Below are positions 35,504-44,145 of a stretch of 64,000 nucleotides of DNA, in pieces; positions within the stretch are counted from its first letter, which is position 1; the number at the start of each line of letters is the position of its first letter. The notes beneath the pieces were generated by a model. The model was not told the DNA's origin and did not search any database. It worked only from the letters and a program-made list of their open reading frames with translations. The position numbers were made by a program, and so were the translations under genes. The DNA is from Polynucleobacter cosmopolitanus (GTDB lineage Bacteria > Pseudomonadota > Gammaproteobacteria > Burkholderiales > Burkholderiaceae): contig NZ_NJGG01000001.1 of the NCBI RefSeq assembly GCF_002224225.1, positions 711,374-775,373 of the forward strand. Reading direction: 5' to 3'.

Positions 35504-36720
35504 ATTTATCCATCGCTCTTCAAGCCCTCAAGGTCAATAAGCTACGCTCGGGTCTCACGATGCTGGGCATCATCATCGGTGTGGCTGCAGTGATTGTGAT
35601 GATTGCAGTAGGAAGTGGTGCGCAAGCACGAGTGAAAGAACAAATTGCAGGTTTGGGTTCTAACTTGATGATTCTTTGGGCAGGCTCAGTGACAACTGCC
35701 GGGGTGCGTGGTGGCACGGGTACAGCACAAACTTTGGTTGAAGAAGATGCTTGGGCTGTCATGCGAGAAATATCAGAAATACAAGTGGCAGCGCCTACGC
35801 AACGTGGCAGTGGACAAATTGTGTGGGGCAACTCCAACTGGTTGGCTGCCATTGTTGGAGCCACGCCAGAGTATTTTGAGGCGCGTGATTGGGCGCTTAT
35901 CAGCGGTCGTTTATTTGAAGCTGGTGAAATGTCTGGTGCAGGTAAGGTGGCCATCATTGGCCAAACAGTGGCCAGAGAATTATTTGGTGACAGTGACCCA
36001 GTGGATCAAATCATCCGCGTGCGCGGTGTGCCTTTCACGGTGATTGGTTTACTGGAGCGCAAAGGTCAAAGCATGATGGGGCAGGATCAAGATGACATCG
36101 TCATCATTCCTTTAACAACCGCACGCAATAAAATTTTTGGCGCTTTACAGGGCCGCATTGGACGAGTCAGTTCTATTTTTATCAAATCCAAAGATGGTGC
36201 TGATATGAAAGAGGCTGAAGAGAAAGTCAGAGAACTTTTGCGCCAACGCCATCGATTAACCGGTAATACACCCGACGATTTTTCTTTGCGTAATTTGACA
36301 GAAATACTTCAAGCTCAAGAAGCTGCTAGTAAAGTCATGGCCATCCTATTGGCAGCGGTTGCATCTGTTAGTTTGCTGGTGGGTGGTATTGGCATCATGA
36401 ACATCATGCTGGTTTCGGTCACAGAAAGAACTCGAGAAATCGGTTTGCGTTTAGCTGTTGGTGCCAGAGGCAAAGATATTTTGTCGCAATTCTTGGTGGA
36501 GGCCATCACACTGTCAACCATTGGTGGTGTGCTTGGGATCCTATTAGGAGGTCTGGGAACTTGGCTCGTTGCTGAGTTGGCTGAATGGCCAGTGCAACTT
36601 TCTGTTTTGTCGATTGTTTTGGCAGTGGGCTTTTCTGCGGTGATTGGTATTTTCTTTGGCTACTACCCGGCTCGTAAAGCTTCATCGATGCAGCCAATAC
36701 AAGCCTTGAGGTATGAGTAA
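35500..36720 (+). CDS. MacB-like ABC transporter permease subunit
   Basis: A 406-residue protein of the FtsX/MacB_PCD type. One N-terminal helix (LTMLGIIIGVAAVIVMIAVGSGAQ near 19-42), a large periplasmic domain (residues about 45-275), then three helices ending with the FtsX-like region (GGIGIMNIMLVSVTERTREIGLRLAVGA near 290). The start is TTG 35500 (TTGAATTTATCC) with GGAGGA just upstream, overlapping the ATPase stop. It forms the mechanotransmission half of the split MacB transporter with the ATPase upstream. Confidence 0.92.
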   Translation: MNLSIALQALKVNKLRSGLTMLGIIIGVAAVIVMIAVGSGAQARVKEQIAGLGSNLMILWAGSVTTAGVRGGTGTAQTLVEEDAWAVMREISEIQVAAPTQRGSGQIVWGNSNWLAAIVGATPEYFEARDWALISGRLFEAGEMSGAGKVAIIGQTVARELFGDSDPVDQIIRVRGVPFTVIGLLERKGQSMMGQDQDDIVIIPLTTARNKIFGALQGRIGRVSSIFIKSKDGADMKEAEEKVRELLRQRHRLTGNTPDDFSLRNLTEILQAQEAASKVMAILLAAVASVSLLVGGIGIMNIMLVSVTERTREIGLRLAVGARGKDILSQFLVEAITLSTIGGVLGILLGGLGTWLVAELAEWPVQLSVLSIVLAVGFSAVIGIFFGYYPARKASSMQPIQALRYE

Positions 36721-36756
36721 GTCTTTGAAATATCATCGATCGTGATGGGCGGCGAT

Positions 36757-36822
36757 CCGACTAAAGTAAAGCACTTTTTAAAATAGTCGCGACTATTTTA
36801 AAAAGTGCTTTAAAAAAGTCGG
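36757..36822. repeat. 46-bp perfect palindrome with outer arms (cruciform/terminator)
   Basis: Bases 36767-36789 are exactly mirrored by 36790-36812, giving a 23-bp arm with no loop and GTCGCGAC at the centre. Outer arms CCGACT (36757-36762) and AGTCGG (36817-36822) pair after a 4-base mismatch. It lies between the transporter permease stop (36720) and uppP (36868). It could act as a terminator for the mac operon, but no loop bases means that RNA folding would open the centre. Confidence 0.85.
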
Positions 36823-36867
36823 CTAATCAAAGATCTTTGTGACAAATTAATTGTTTATTATCACGCC

Positions 36868-37737
36868 ATGGATATCTATTTAATTCTTAAAGCAGTCATC
36901 TTGGGCTTGGTAGAGGGTTTTACTGAGTTTTTGCCGATTTCATCAACGGGTCATTTGATTTTGGTGGGTGACCTATTGGATTTCAATGACGACAAAGGCA
37001 AAGCTTTTGAGGTCATCATTCAGTTTGGTGCGATCTTGGCAGTTTGTTGGGAGTACCGACAAAAACTCATCAGCGTGGTCACTGGGATTGCTTCAAGAAG
37101 AGCATCACAACGTTTTGCCGTGAATGTCATCATCGCCACGATTCCAGCGATTGTCTTGGCCTTGTTATTTGGCAAATACATTAAAAGTGCTTTGTTTTCT
37201 CCGATTCCTGTGGCCACAGCATTCATTGTGGGCGGCTTCATTATTTTTTGGGCGGAGGCTCGTCAAAAGAAGTTAGAGTCTGATGCGGGTGATGGTGTGT
37301 TGATTTCTCGAGACATTAACGGTGTGGATGATCTCAATTGGCGTGATGCATTGAAGATTGGTTTAGCGCAATGCGCTGCTTTGATTCCTGGAACTTCTCG
37401 TTCTGGTGCAACCATCATTGGTGGCATGTTGTTTGGTTTGCCAAGAAAAGTTGCCACAGAGTTTTCTTTCTTCTTGGCCATCCCAGTCATTGCAGGCGCA
37501 ACACTCTATGAATTAATCAAGCTGCGTCATGTTTTAGGCGATGCTTCATGGAGTACTTTTGGTCCAACCTTGGGCATTGGCTTCGCAGTCTCTTTCGTGT
37601 CTGCCTTTGTGTGTATCCGTTGGTTGATCCGTTATGTGGCCACCCATGACTTCAGGATCTTTGCTTGGTACCGAATTATTTTTGGAGTTTTAGTTTTGTT
37701 AACTGCTTGGACGGGCGTCGTCCAGTGGTCACATTAG
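36868..37737 (+). CDS. uppP: Undecaprenyl-diphosphatase
   Basis: A 289-residue polytopic membrane enzyme (BacA family). [15 protein letters not shown] near residue 16 and [10 protein letters not shown] near 174 are the two conserved motifs that form the active site. It recycles undecaprenyl diphosphate to the monophosphate used for peptidoglycan and for the O-antigen made by the locus upstream. Length is slightly above the E. coli protein (273). It converges with the bactofilin gene, their stops two bases apart. Confidence 0.96.
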   Translation: MDIYLILKAVILGLVEGFTEFLPISSTGHLILVGDLLDFNDDKGKAFEVIIQFGAILAVCWEYRQKLISVVTGIASRRASQRFAVNVIIATIPAIVLALLFGKYIKSALFSPIPVATAFIVGGFIIFWAEARQKKLESDAGDGVLISRDINGVDDLNWRDALKIGLAQCAALIPGTSRSGATIIGGMLFGLPRKVATEFSFFLAIPVIAGATLYELIKLRHVLGDASWSTFGPTLGIGFAVSFVSAFVCIRWLIRYVATHDFRIFAWYRIIFGVLVLLTAWTGVVQWSH

Positions 37738-37739
37738 TT

Positions 37740-38174
37740 TTAAACCGAGGTCATGCTGCTTGCGCTAGTACTAGAGCGAAGCTGATTTGATTGTGGGTTT
37801 CTAACTTTACGATTGGCTTGAAGCATCGTGCCTTCAATCACTGCACCAGTGGCGATGGTGAATGCTTCAGCGCTGATATCTCCGTGAACCACGGCACAAT
37901 CAGATAAGAAGATTAATTCTTTGGCAAAAATATTACCAATCACTTTGCCAGCGATATAAGCTTTGTTGCAGTGAATGTTGCCAGTGACAACTCCGCTTGG
38001 ACCAACAGCAATGGAGCAAGGGTATTTGTCTGCTGGCTCTAGGTTGCCGAATACTTTGCCGTCGATGCGCAGGCTGTCGTGCACAGTCATACGACCATGG
38101 ATCACTGAGCTTTTACCCACCAAGGTATCAAAGCTCTCCATTCCTTCAGCGCGCGGTTTTTTCTTTTTAAACAA
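37740..38174 (-). CDS. Bactofilin (polymer-forming cytoskeletal protein)
   Basis: A 144-residue protein with the beta-helix bactofilin core (LVGKSSVIHGRMTVHDSLRIDGKVFGNL near 17-45, VVTGNIHCNKAYIAGKVIGNI near 62-82) between short disordered ends. The N-terminal MFKKKKPRAEG and the Ser/Thr-rich tail are typical. Bactofilins self-assemble without nucleotide and scaffold cell-envelope enzymes or appendages. It is divergent from trmB. Confidence 0.88.
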   Translation of the reverse strand: MFKKKKPRAEGMESFDTLVGKSSVIHGRMTVHDSLRIDGKVFGNLEPADKYPCSIAVGPSGVVTGNIHCNKAYIAGKVIGNIFAKELIFLSDCAVVHGDISAEAFTIATGAVIEGTMLQANRKVRNPQSNQLRSSTSASSMTSV

Positions 38175-38290
38175 AATATGACAAATCTCTAATAATTGTC
38201 ATAAGTATAAATCATTAGCTCTATGGGGAATGAGATCGGTCTTAGAGTGAGGATGAAAGGCGATGTGGCTCAGGAGATTAAAATAAGCGC

Positions 38291-39082
38291 ATGTCAGAAA
38301 AGAATTCAGAATCTCCGCGTTTACATCAATCTTTTGATCAAGCCAAAGAAGCTTTTGCTAAAGAGTCTAAGGACTCTGAGCATTACTTGCATCGCATCAA
38401 GTCTTTTGTTTTGCGCACAGGACGTTTGACCCCTGGCCAAGCTCGTGCCATTGAAATCCTGGGCCCTGAATTTTTACTACCCTTCACAGCTCAAGCAATT
38501 GATTGGGGTAAAAGTTTTAAATCTAATCCTGCTGATTCAAATGAGACGCCAAGACCAAAAATTCTTGAAATAGGTTTTGGCATGGGGGAGACCACCGCCA
38601 AGATTGCTGCAGCCAGGCCAGCCGATGATTTTTTAGCCATTGAGGTTCATGAGCCAGGAGTGGGGGCATTACTTAAGTTAATAGGTGAGCAAGGGCTAAC
38701 TAATTTAAGGTTGATGCGCCATGATGCCGTAGAGGTTGTTGAAAATATGATCCCAGCATCTTTTTTAGATGGTGTTCATGTTTACTTTCCGGACCCGTGG
38801 CATAAAAAACGCCACAACAAGCGCCGTTTGATCCAAGCAGAATTTGTATCACTATTAAGTAGTCGAATTAAACCAGGTGGCTATTGGCACTTGGCCACCG
38901 ATTGGCAAGAATATGCTGAGCAGATGATGGAAGTGTTATCTGCAGAGCCTACTTTGGTAAATACGGGTGTCTTAGCAGGTGGGTATGCGGAACGTCCGAC
39001 TTACCGCCCAGTGACCAAGTTTGAGAATCGAGGGATTCGTCTTGGGCACGGGGTTTGGGATTTGGTGTTCAAGAGAGTATAA
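38291..39082 (+). CDS. trmB: tRNA (guanine-N7-)-methyltransferase
   Basis: A 263-residue SAM-dependent methyltransferase making m7G46 in t[14 protein letters not shown] near 95 is the SAM-binding loop, [11 protein letters not shown] near 120, and [15 protein letters not shown] near 162 is the diagnostic TrmB motif with the catalytic Asp. A 30-residue N-terminal extension before [16 protein letters not shown] is common in Burkholderiales. It starts from ATG 38291 in the divergent gap with bactofilin. Confidence 0.95.
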   Translation: MSEKNSESPRLHQSFDQAKEAFAKESKDSEHYLHRIKSFVLRTGRLTPGQARAIEILGPEFLLPFTAQAIDWGKSFKSNPADSNETPRPKILEIGFGMGETTAKIAAARPADDFLAIEVHEPGVGALLKLIGEQGLTNLRLMRHDAVEVVENMIPASFLDGVHVYFPDPWHKKRHNKRRLIQAEFVSLLSSRIKPGGYWHLATDWQEYAEQMMEVLSAEPTLVNTGVLAGGYAERPTYRPVTKFENRGIRLGHGVWDLVFKRV

Positions 39083-39121
39083 AAATATTCTTTCTAATTG
39101 TTTGCTGAGCTTGCGCTTGAT

Positions 39122-40513
39122 CTAGAGCCCCAAGCAAACGTATTTCATTTCTAAGTACTCATCCATTCCCCAGACACTGCCTTCTCTGCCAAGGCCTGAT
39201 TGTTTGACACCTCCAAAAGGCCCCACTTCACTTGAGATTGTGCCGGTGTTCACGCCGACCATGCCAAATTCTAAAGCTTCAGCAACTCTCCAAATGCGAC
39301 TGATGTCTTTGCTATAGAAATAAGAGGCCAAGCCGAATTCGCTGTCATTGGCCATTTGAATCACTTCAGACTCTAAAGTGAAGGGAATCACTGCGGCCAC
39401 TGGGCCAAAGGTTTCCTCTTCTGTGATCAACATGCCTTTTTTAACACCCGCTAAAACAGTCGGTTCATAAAAAGTGCTACCCAAAGCATGGCGCTTGCCA
39501 CCAGTCATCAGTCGGGCGCCTTTGGCAACCGCATCTTGAACGTGTTGTTCAACTTTATCAATGGCTTGCTGATCAATCAAAGGCCCTAATTGAACGCCTT
39601 TATCTAATCCTGGGCCAATGACCAAGCCCTTGCTGGCTTGAGTGAGTTTTTCGACGAATGCATCATGCAAGCTTTCGTGAACGTAAAAACGGTTGGTGCA
39701 AACGCAGGTTTGGCCGGCATTGCGGTATTTGGACTGCATAGCGCCACTGACGGCTGCATCTAAGTCAGCGTCTTCAAACACAATGAAGGGGGCATGGCCA
39801 CCCAGTTCAAGCGCCACCTTTTTAATGGTTGGGGCGCATTGCTCCATCAGAATTCTGCCCACCGGGGTTGAGCCGGTGAAAGAAAGGTGGCGAACCAATG
39901 GAGAGTCGCAAAGTGCTTTACCAATCTCGATGGAGTTCTTCCCATCGGCTGTTACGAGATTGATCACGCCATCCGGGATGCCGGCTTCTTTAGCTAGTTC
40001 TACCAGTGCCAGAGCTGACAGGGGTGTTTGTTCAGCAGGTTTGATCACGATCGTACAACCAGCAGCAATGGCTGGAGCAACTTTGCGGGTGATCATGGCC
40101 AAAGGGAAGTTCCATGGGGTGATAGAGACACACACCCCAATTGCTTGCTTGAGGACCATCATGCGTTTATCCGACCAAGGGCTGGCAGGAATGGCGCCCA
40201 TCACGCGCTTGGCTTCCTCGGCAAACCACTCAATGAAAGAGGCTGCGTAGTTGACCTCACCTTTGGCTTCCATCAATGCTTTGCCTTGTTCTTCAGTCAT
40301 TAAGCGGGCCAGGCGATCAGCATCGCGGTTCATGAGGTCAAACCAGCGTCTTAATAGCTGTGCTCTGTCTTTACCAGTTCTTGCTTTCCAGGCGGGCAGT
40401 GCTGCGTGCGCCTGATCAACTGCACGCAAAGCATCTGCTGCGGTCATATTAGGGACTTGAGCAATGATTTGTTGATTGGCTGGATTGTTTACATCGAAGA
40501 ATTGTTTTGTCAT
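39122..40513 (-). CDS. gabD: NAD(P)-dependent succinate-semialdehyde dehydrogenase
   Basis: A 463-residue aldehyde dehydrogenase. ITPWNFPLAMITRKVAPA near 135, the general base Glu in LELGGHAPFIVFEDAD near 235 and the catalytic Cys in YRNAGQTCVCTNRFYV near 268 are present. VGVNTGTISSEVGPFGGVKQSGLGREG near 420 matches GabD. It oxidises succinate semialdehyde to succinate; related substrates such as glutarate semialdehyde are possible. No gabT or other GABA gene is adjacent. Downstream of its start lies a 460-base gap. Confidence 0.88.
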   Translation of the reverse strand: MTKQFFDVNNPANQQIIAQVPNMTAADALRAVDQAHAALPAWKARTGKDRAQLLRRWFDLMNRDADRLARLMTEEQGKALMEAKGEVNYAASFIEWFAEEAKRVMGAIPASPWSDKRMMVLKQAIGVCVSITPWNFPLAMITRKVAPAIAAGCTIVIKPAEQTPLSALALVELAKEAGIPDGVINLVTADGKNSIEIGKALCDSPLVRHLSFTGSTPVGRILMEQCAPTIKKVALELGGHAPFIVFEDADLDAAVSGAMQSKYRNAGQTCVCTNRFYVHESLHDAFVEKLTQASKGLVIGPGLDKGVQLGPLIDQQAIDKVEQHVQDAVAKGARLMTGGKRHALGSTFYEPTVLAGVKKGMLITEEETFGPVAAVIPFTLESEVIQMANDSEFGLASYFYSKDISRIWRVAEALEFGMVGVNTGTISSEVGPFGGVKQSGLGREGSVWGMDEYLEMKYVCLGL

Positions 40514-40972
40514 AGGGTTTGATTTTGCCCTAATTTATCAAGTGCCTCCTTATTTGCTTAATCTTTGTTTGATTCTGAAGCTTTGATTCGGCAATGAGTT
40601 TTCTTGTTGACTGCCGTTGGAGAGGATAAGTTAAAACCCTAATATTTGCAGAATGCTGAATCAATCTATGGTTTTTAATCAAAAAAAATCACTAAATATA
40701 GTTTTTTCAGAATATAAAATTAGTGGTCACTAACATAAAATTTACCCTTATACGTCAATGAGTCACCCACCTTATCCACAGGGGGTATGATTCTTTATAC
40801 AGTCTTTTAATAACTAAAAATAGTGTAAATAATTTTCTATATGCTTGACAGTGTATATAACCTTTCCTAATATGCATCAACTCAAAGAGATGTTGCAGTG
40901 CACAAATTTCAATGCTTCAGTTGGATGCTTTACTTTGAATCAGTGAACGAAACACTTTTTAAGAAGGTAGAA
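40514..40972. other. Intergenic region upstream of lytic transglycosylase
   Basis: A 459-base gap between divergent gabD and the transglycosylase gene. It is AT-rich, especially 40670-40745. It contains a single consensus DnaA box TTATCCACA at 40772-40780 and a strong sigma-70 promoter at 40845-40873. No small gene or structured RNA was recognised. In-frame GTG at 40898 would extend the downstream gene, but the promoter position leaves only a very short leader for it. Confidence 0.6.
40845..40873 (+). promoter_or_regulatory. Sigma-70 promoter for the lytic transglycosylase
   Basis: TTGACA at 40845-40850 and TAATAT at 40868-40873 have an ideal 17-base spacer. Transcription would start near 40880, about 90 bases before the preferred ATG at 40973. 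Confidence 0.75.
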
Positions 40973-41770
40973 ATGAATACAAACACTTTGAAGATGGTTA
41001 TCACAGGCATACAGGACAGAGCTAGCTCTGCGCCCGTTGACTTGCTTTCTATTGCCAAAGCAAAGTTCAAGGGCGTGATGAGCTCCCTGGGCGTTCTAGC
41101 TTCGTTCATGGTGCTGGCCATGTGGATGAACCAGCCTTTGCGCGTTGAATTAGCCTCTTGGCTGATTCCAACTGGGGCATACCAAATATTCCAGAACGGT
41201 TTTGAGACTGTTCCTTCTGTGGCTCCTCAGGCTGCCAAGATTCCAACCAGCTTGGTAGACACAAATGCAGTAGATCCTAAAATTCTTAAGTCTGGAGCAG
41301 AGCGTCAAGCGGTTGCTTCATACATATCCAGTAAATACAAGATTGCTCACTCAGCCAGCCTAGACTTTGTTGATAAAGCCATGACAGTGAGTCGAGAGGT
41401 GGGTCTGGACCCAACCTTGATTTTGGCTGTTACCGCTGTTGAGTCAAGTTTTAACCCTTTGGCTGAGAGCAAAAAGGGTGCGCAGGGTCTGATGCAGGTC
41501 ATGACTCGGGTTCACGTCGAAAAATTCCAGCTATTTGGCGGACATGAAGCAGCCTTAGATCCAGATGCCAATATGCGTGTGGGTTCTTTGATTCTTCGTG
41601 AATACATCGCCAAAGGTGGTTCTTTGAACGCAGGATTGCGTTTGTATGTTGGTGCCTCATCCATCTTCATCAGTGATGGTGGTTACGGCGAAAAGGTTTT
41701 GGCTGAAAGAGATCGTTTAAGACAGGCTGCTGCTTTGAGAGTAGCTAGTTTGGGCCAGAGTCTTTATTAA
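40973..41770 (+). CDS. Lytic transglycosylase (SLT domain)
   Basis: About 265 residues from ATG 40973, preceded by GAAGG. An N-terminal hydrophobic segment (LGVLASFMVLAMWM near 38-52) acts as an anchor or signal. The C-terminal half is an SLT/goose-lysozyme-like domain: ILAVTAVESSFNPLAESKKGAQGLMQVM near 150, where the Glu of AVESSF is catalytic. VGSLILREY and ASSIFISDGGYGEKVL follow. It cleaves peptidoglycan strands to 1,6-anhydro products in the periplasm. An upstream in-frame GTG (40898) is less likely. Confidence 0.88.
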   Translation: MNTNTLKMVITGIQDRASSAPVDLLSIAKAKFKGVMSSLGVLASFMVLAMWMNQPLRVELASWLIPTGAYQIFQNGFETVPSVAPQAAKIPTSLVDTNAVDPKILKSGAERQAVASYISSKYKIAHSASLDFVDKAMTVSREVGLDPTLILAVTAVESSFNPLAESKKGAQGLMQVMTRVHVEKFQLFGGHEAALDPDANMRVGSLILREYIAKGGSLNAGLRLYVGASSIFISDGGYGEKVLAERDRLRQAAALRVASLGQSLY

Positions 41771-41805
41771 TTTACAACAATTGAAGTTCAGTTCAGAGCT
41801 GTAGC

Positions 41806-42300
41806 TCAGCGCGGCATCTCATGTGGTCTAAGTTGTTGGGCCAACTTATCCAGAACACCATTCACATACTTGTGGCCATCCGTGCCACCAAATACCTTAG
41901 CAAGTTCCACAGCCTCATTAATGGCCACCTTGAACGGTACGCTGATATCTTGAGCTAATTCAAATGCAGCAATGAGTAAGGCACCATATTCAACGGGTGA
42001 CAACTCTTCCATTGGGCGATCGATGTGCTGCTTGATGTGGTTTTCAAGGGTGTCATAGTGGTTCACCACCCCAGAAAATAAATGATCAAATAATTCTTTT
42101 TGAGCTTTTTTAAAACCAGGGTCTTCACCGAGTTGCTTGGCAATCGTGGCGTAGTCTGAAAAACCACCAGCTGCTTTGATCACCAACCATTGATAGACAC
42201 CTTGCAATGCGTATTCGCGTGCGCGACGACGTGGCGTCAAAGACCGTTTCACCGTGACAGATGAAATCGGTTTATTGAGTTGTTGGGGATCAAAGTTCAT
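41806..42300 (-). CDS. nusB: Transcription antitermination factor NusB
   Basis: A 164-residue all-helical protein. RRRAREYALQGVYQWL near 24-39 is the ArgR-rich RNA-binding start of NusB, and VAINEAVELAKVFGGTDGHKYVNGVLDKLA near 128 is the conserved C-terminus. With NusE it binds boxA in rRNA leaders. It is the last gene of the minus-strand ribE-ribBA-ribH-nusB run, a common arrangement in proteobacteria. Confidence 0.95.
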   Translation of the reverse strand: MNFDPQQLNKPISSVTVKRSLTPRRRAREYALQGVYQWLVIKAAGGFSDYATIAKQLGEDPGFKKAQKELFDHLFSGVVNHYDTLENHIKQHIDRPMEELSPVEYGALLIAAFELAQDISVPFKVAINEAVELAKVFGGTDGHKYVNGVLDKLAQQLRPHEMPR

Positions 42301-42332
42301 AAGCTGCTAAATATTTTTTTATTGAGTATTGA

Positions 42333-42824
42333 CTAGTCTTCTTCAACTTCATCATCAGGTGTTAAGCCAATGGATAGGTTGGCCATTTCAACAGCAGTGC
42401 GAGCACAATCACGACCTTTTTCAAGAACACGTGCTTGAGCTTGTTCATCTGTTTCACAAGTAAGAACACCGTTAGCAATCGGAATACCGTAATCAAGACC
42501 AACGCGTGAGATGCCAGCACCTGATTCATTTGAAACAAGTTCAAAGTGATAAGTTTCACCACGAATCACGGCACCCAAAGCAATCAGCGCATCAAACTCG
42601 CCACTCTCAGTGAGTTTTTGAAGTGCTAGAGGAATTTCTAAAGCGCCTGGAACAGTTGTGATCACAATATCAGGCTCAGCAACACCAAGAGCCAATAATT
42701 CTTTCACGCAAGCCTCTGTTAAAGCCTCACAGATAGGGGCATTAAAACGCGCTTGGACAATACCGATGCAAAGGTCTTGACCGTTTAAGTCTGCTTCAAT
42801 TCGATCAATGTTAGTTAGTGGCAT
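42333..42824 (-). CDS. ribH: 6,7-dimethyl-8-ribityllumazine synthase
   Basis: A 163-residue protein; [23 protein letters not shown] near 21, [14 protein letters not shown] near 58, [18 protein letters not shown] near 83 with the catalytic His, and [18 protein letters not shown] near 113. It condenses 5-amino-6-ribitylaminouracil with dihydroxybutanone phosphate, the penultimate riboflavin step. It ends with an acidic tail (DDEVEED). Between ribBA and nusB. Confidence 0.96.
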   Translation of the reverse strand: MPLTNIDRIEADLNGQDLCIGIVQARFNAPICEALTEACVKELLALGVAEPDIVITTVPGALEIPLALQKLTESGEFDALIALGAVIRGETYHFELVSNESGAGISRVGLDYGIPIANGVLTCETDEQAQARVLEKGRDCARTAVEMANLSIGLTPDDEVEED

Positions 42825-42873
42825 GTGAACCTTTGTGTGTGGCGGTGATAAAACTAAAAATCGCTAAAACTAA

Positions 42874-44007
42874 TTATGTTGCTTGATATGGCAAATGTCC
42901 GGTGACCTCTAAGTCGTAGCCGGCCATCGTTGGTAACTTACCTGGCTTGGCCAATAACTTCATTTTACGGATGCCCAAATCCTTCAAAATTTGCGCTCCG
43001 ATACCGTAGGTGCGGAAATCAGTTTTTCTTTGAGGGTTCATTGGGGCAATGCCATCCAATTTACCCAATTGGTTGAACCAAGCATCTGTGTTCACGGCAG
43101 CTGTGCCAGCGCAATTCAATAAGACGATCGCACCAGTTTCACTTTCAGCAATGGTTTTAATCGCTTGAGTCACAGGCCATGAATGACTGGCAGATTCTGT
43201 TTCAAGTAAATCAAGAATGGTGGCGGGTTCATGTACACGCACCAAGGTTTCTTGGTTTGGATTTGGTTGACCTTTGATCAAGGCCAAGTGCGCACAACCC
43301 GTTGGACTGTCTTTATAAGCAATGCCTTGTAAAGGTCCCCATGGGGTATTGAATACGCGAGTGCCTTGACGGCTGATGATGCTTTCATTGCGACTGCGGT
43401 AATGAATCAAATCAACGATGGTGCCAATTTTTAATTGATGCGCTTTGGCAAATTCAACCAAGTCAGGCAAGCGAGCCATCTCGCCATCGTCTTTCATGAT
43501 TTCACAAATCACAGCGGCTGGACTGCACCCTGCAAGCTCAGCTAAGTCACAACCTGCTTCAGTGTGACCAGAGCGAACCAAAACGCCACCCGCTTGCGCC
43601 ATGAGTGGAAAAATATGACCAGGCATCACGATGTCGCGGGGTTTGGCTGTTGGAGCAACCGCCACTTTGACTGTGTGGGAGCGATCAGCAGCAGAAATAC
43701 CGGTGGTAACACCTTCAGCTGCTTCAATCGATACCGTGAAATTAGTGCCAAGAGCTGCGGTGTTATCACGCACCATCAAAGGCAAATTCAGTTGCTCGCA
43801 CCGTTCGCGAGTCAGGGTCAAGCAAATCAAGCCTCGACCATGCTTGGCCATGAAGTTAATCGCTTCAGGCGTGACATGATCAGCAGCCAGCACCAAGTCA
43901 CCTTCGTTTTCACGATCTTCTTCATCGACTAAAACGACCATCTTGCCGGCACGCATGTCAGCGATGATTTCTTCAGTGGAGGCTAGGGAATAGGTTGTGC
44001 TTGGCAT
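42874..44007 (-). CDS. ribB: 3,4-dihydroxy-2-butanone 4-phosphate synthase with degenerate GTP cyclohydrolase II domain
   Basis: A 377-residue RibBA-type protein. Residues about 1-205 are the DHBP synthase: DEEDRENEGDLVLAADHVTPEAINFM near 29 and RSGHTEAGCDLAELAG near 145. Residues about 210-370 align with GTP cyclohydrolase II (VFNTPWGPLQGIAYKD, HLALIKGQP). The zinc-binding motif with three Cys (normally GDVFGSLRCDCG) is absent; the segment reads LVRVHEPATILDLLET instead. The second domain is therefore probably not an active cyclohydrolase, and a separate RibA would be needed. Confidence 0.92.
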   Translation of the reverse strand: MPSTTYSLASTEEIIADMRAGKMVVLVDEEDRENEGDLVLAADHVTPEAINFMAKHGRGLICLTLTRERCEQLNLPLMVRDNTAALGTNFTVSIEAAEGVTTGISAADRSHTVKVAVAPTAKPRDIVMPGHIFPLMAQAGGVLVRSGHTEAGCDLAELAGCSPAAVICEIMKDDGEMARLPDLVEFAKAHQLKIGTIVDLIHYRSRNESIISRQGTRVFNTPWGPLQGIAYKDSPTGCAHLALIKGQPNPNQETLVRVHEPATILDLLETESASHSWPVTQAIKTIAESETGAIVLLNCAGTAAVNTDAWFNQLGKLDGIAPMNPQRKTDFRTYGIGAQILKDLGIRKMKLLAKPGKLPTMAGYDLEVTGHLPYQAT

Positions 44008-44145
44008 AGACCCGTGATTTTAAAGCTTTTTTGAGCTAAGGCCGAGTTTTTACGGATGTATCAGCCTTTTCGCACCCTAAAGTTCCTTACATCCTTGAGG
44101 AAAGGGCCAGCAAAAGGGCCCATCAAGATGTCAATTGGACGTTAA
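44008..44145 (-). promoter_or_regulatory. Structured leader between ribE and ribBA (no FMN riboswitch seen)
   Basis: On the minus strand this 138-base gap holds a GGGCC/GGCCC hairpin (44117-44134) and a GGATGTA/TACATCC stem (44046-44096 region) before the ribBA start. The conserved FMN-riboswitch blocks (such as GGNGAAAUUCC and CCGACGGT) are not found. It may be an intergenic processing or attenuation element; function is not shown. Confidence 0.3.

Noticed and set aside
35520-35957. 145-codon minus-strand frame inside the MacB-like permease gene
   Set aside because: Shadow of a conserved permease; composition is typical of an antisense frame.
39693-40250. 185-codon open frame on the plus strand inside gabD
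   Set aside because: It is the antisense shadow of a well-conserved aldehyde dehydrogenase and has no family likeness or ribosome-binding site.
41775-41812. Possible tRNA-like D-arm sequence (GAGCTGTAGCTCAG)
   Set aside because: No acceptor, anticodon or T arms can be folded around it; it lies in the gap between convergent stops.
44008-44145. FMN riboswitch upstream of ribBA
   Set aside because: The conserved sequence blocks and the multi-helix core are not present on the minus strand; only generic hairpins are visible.
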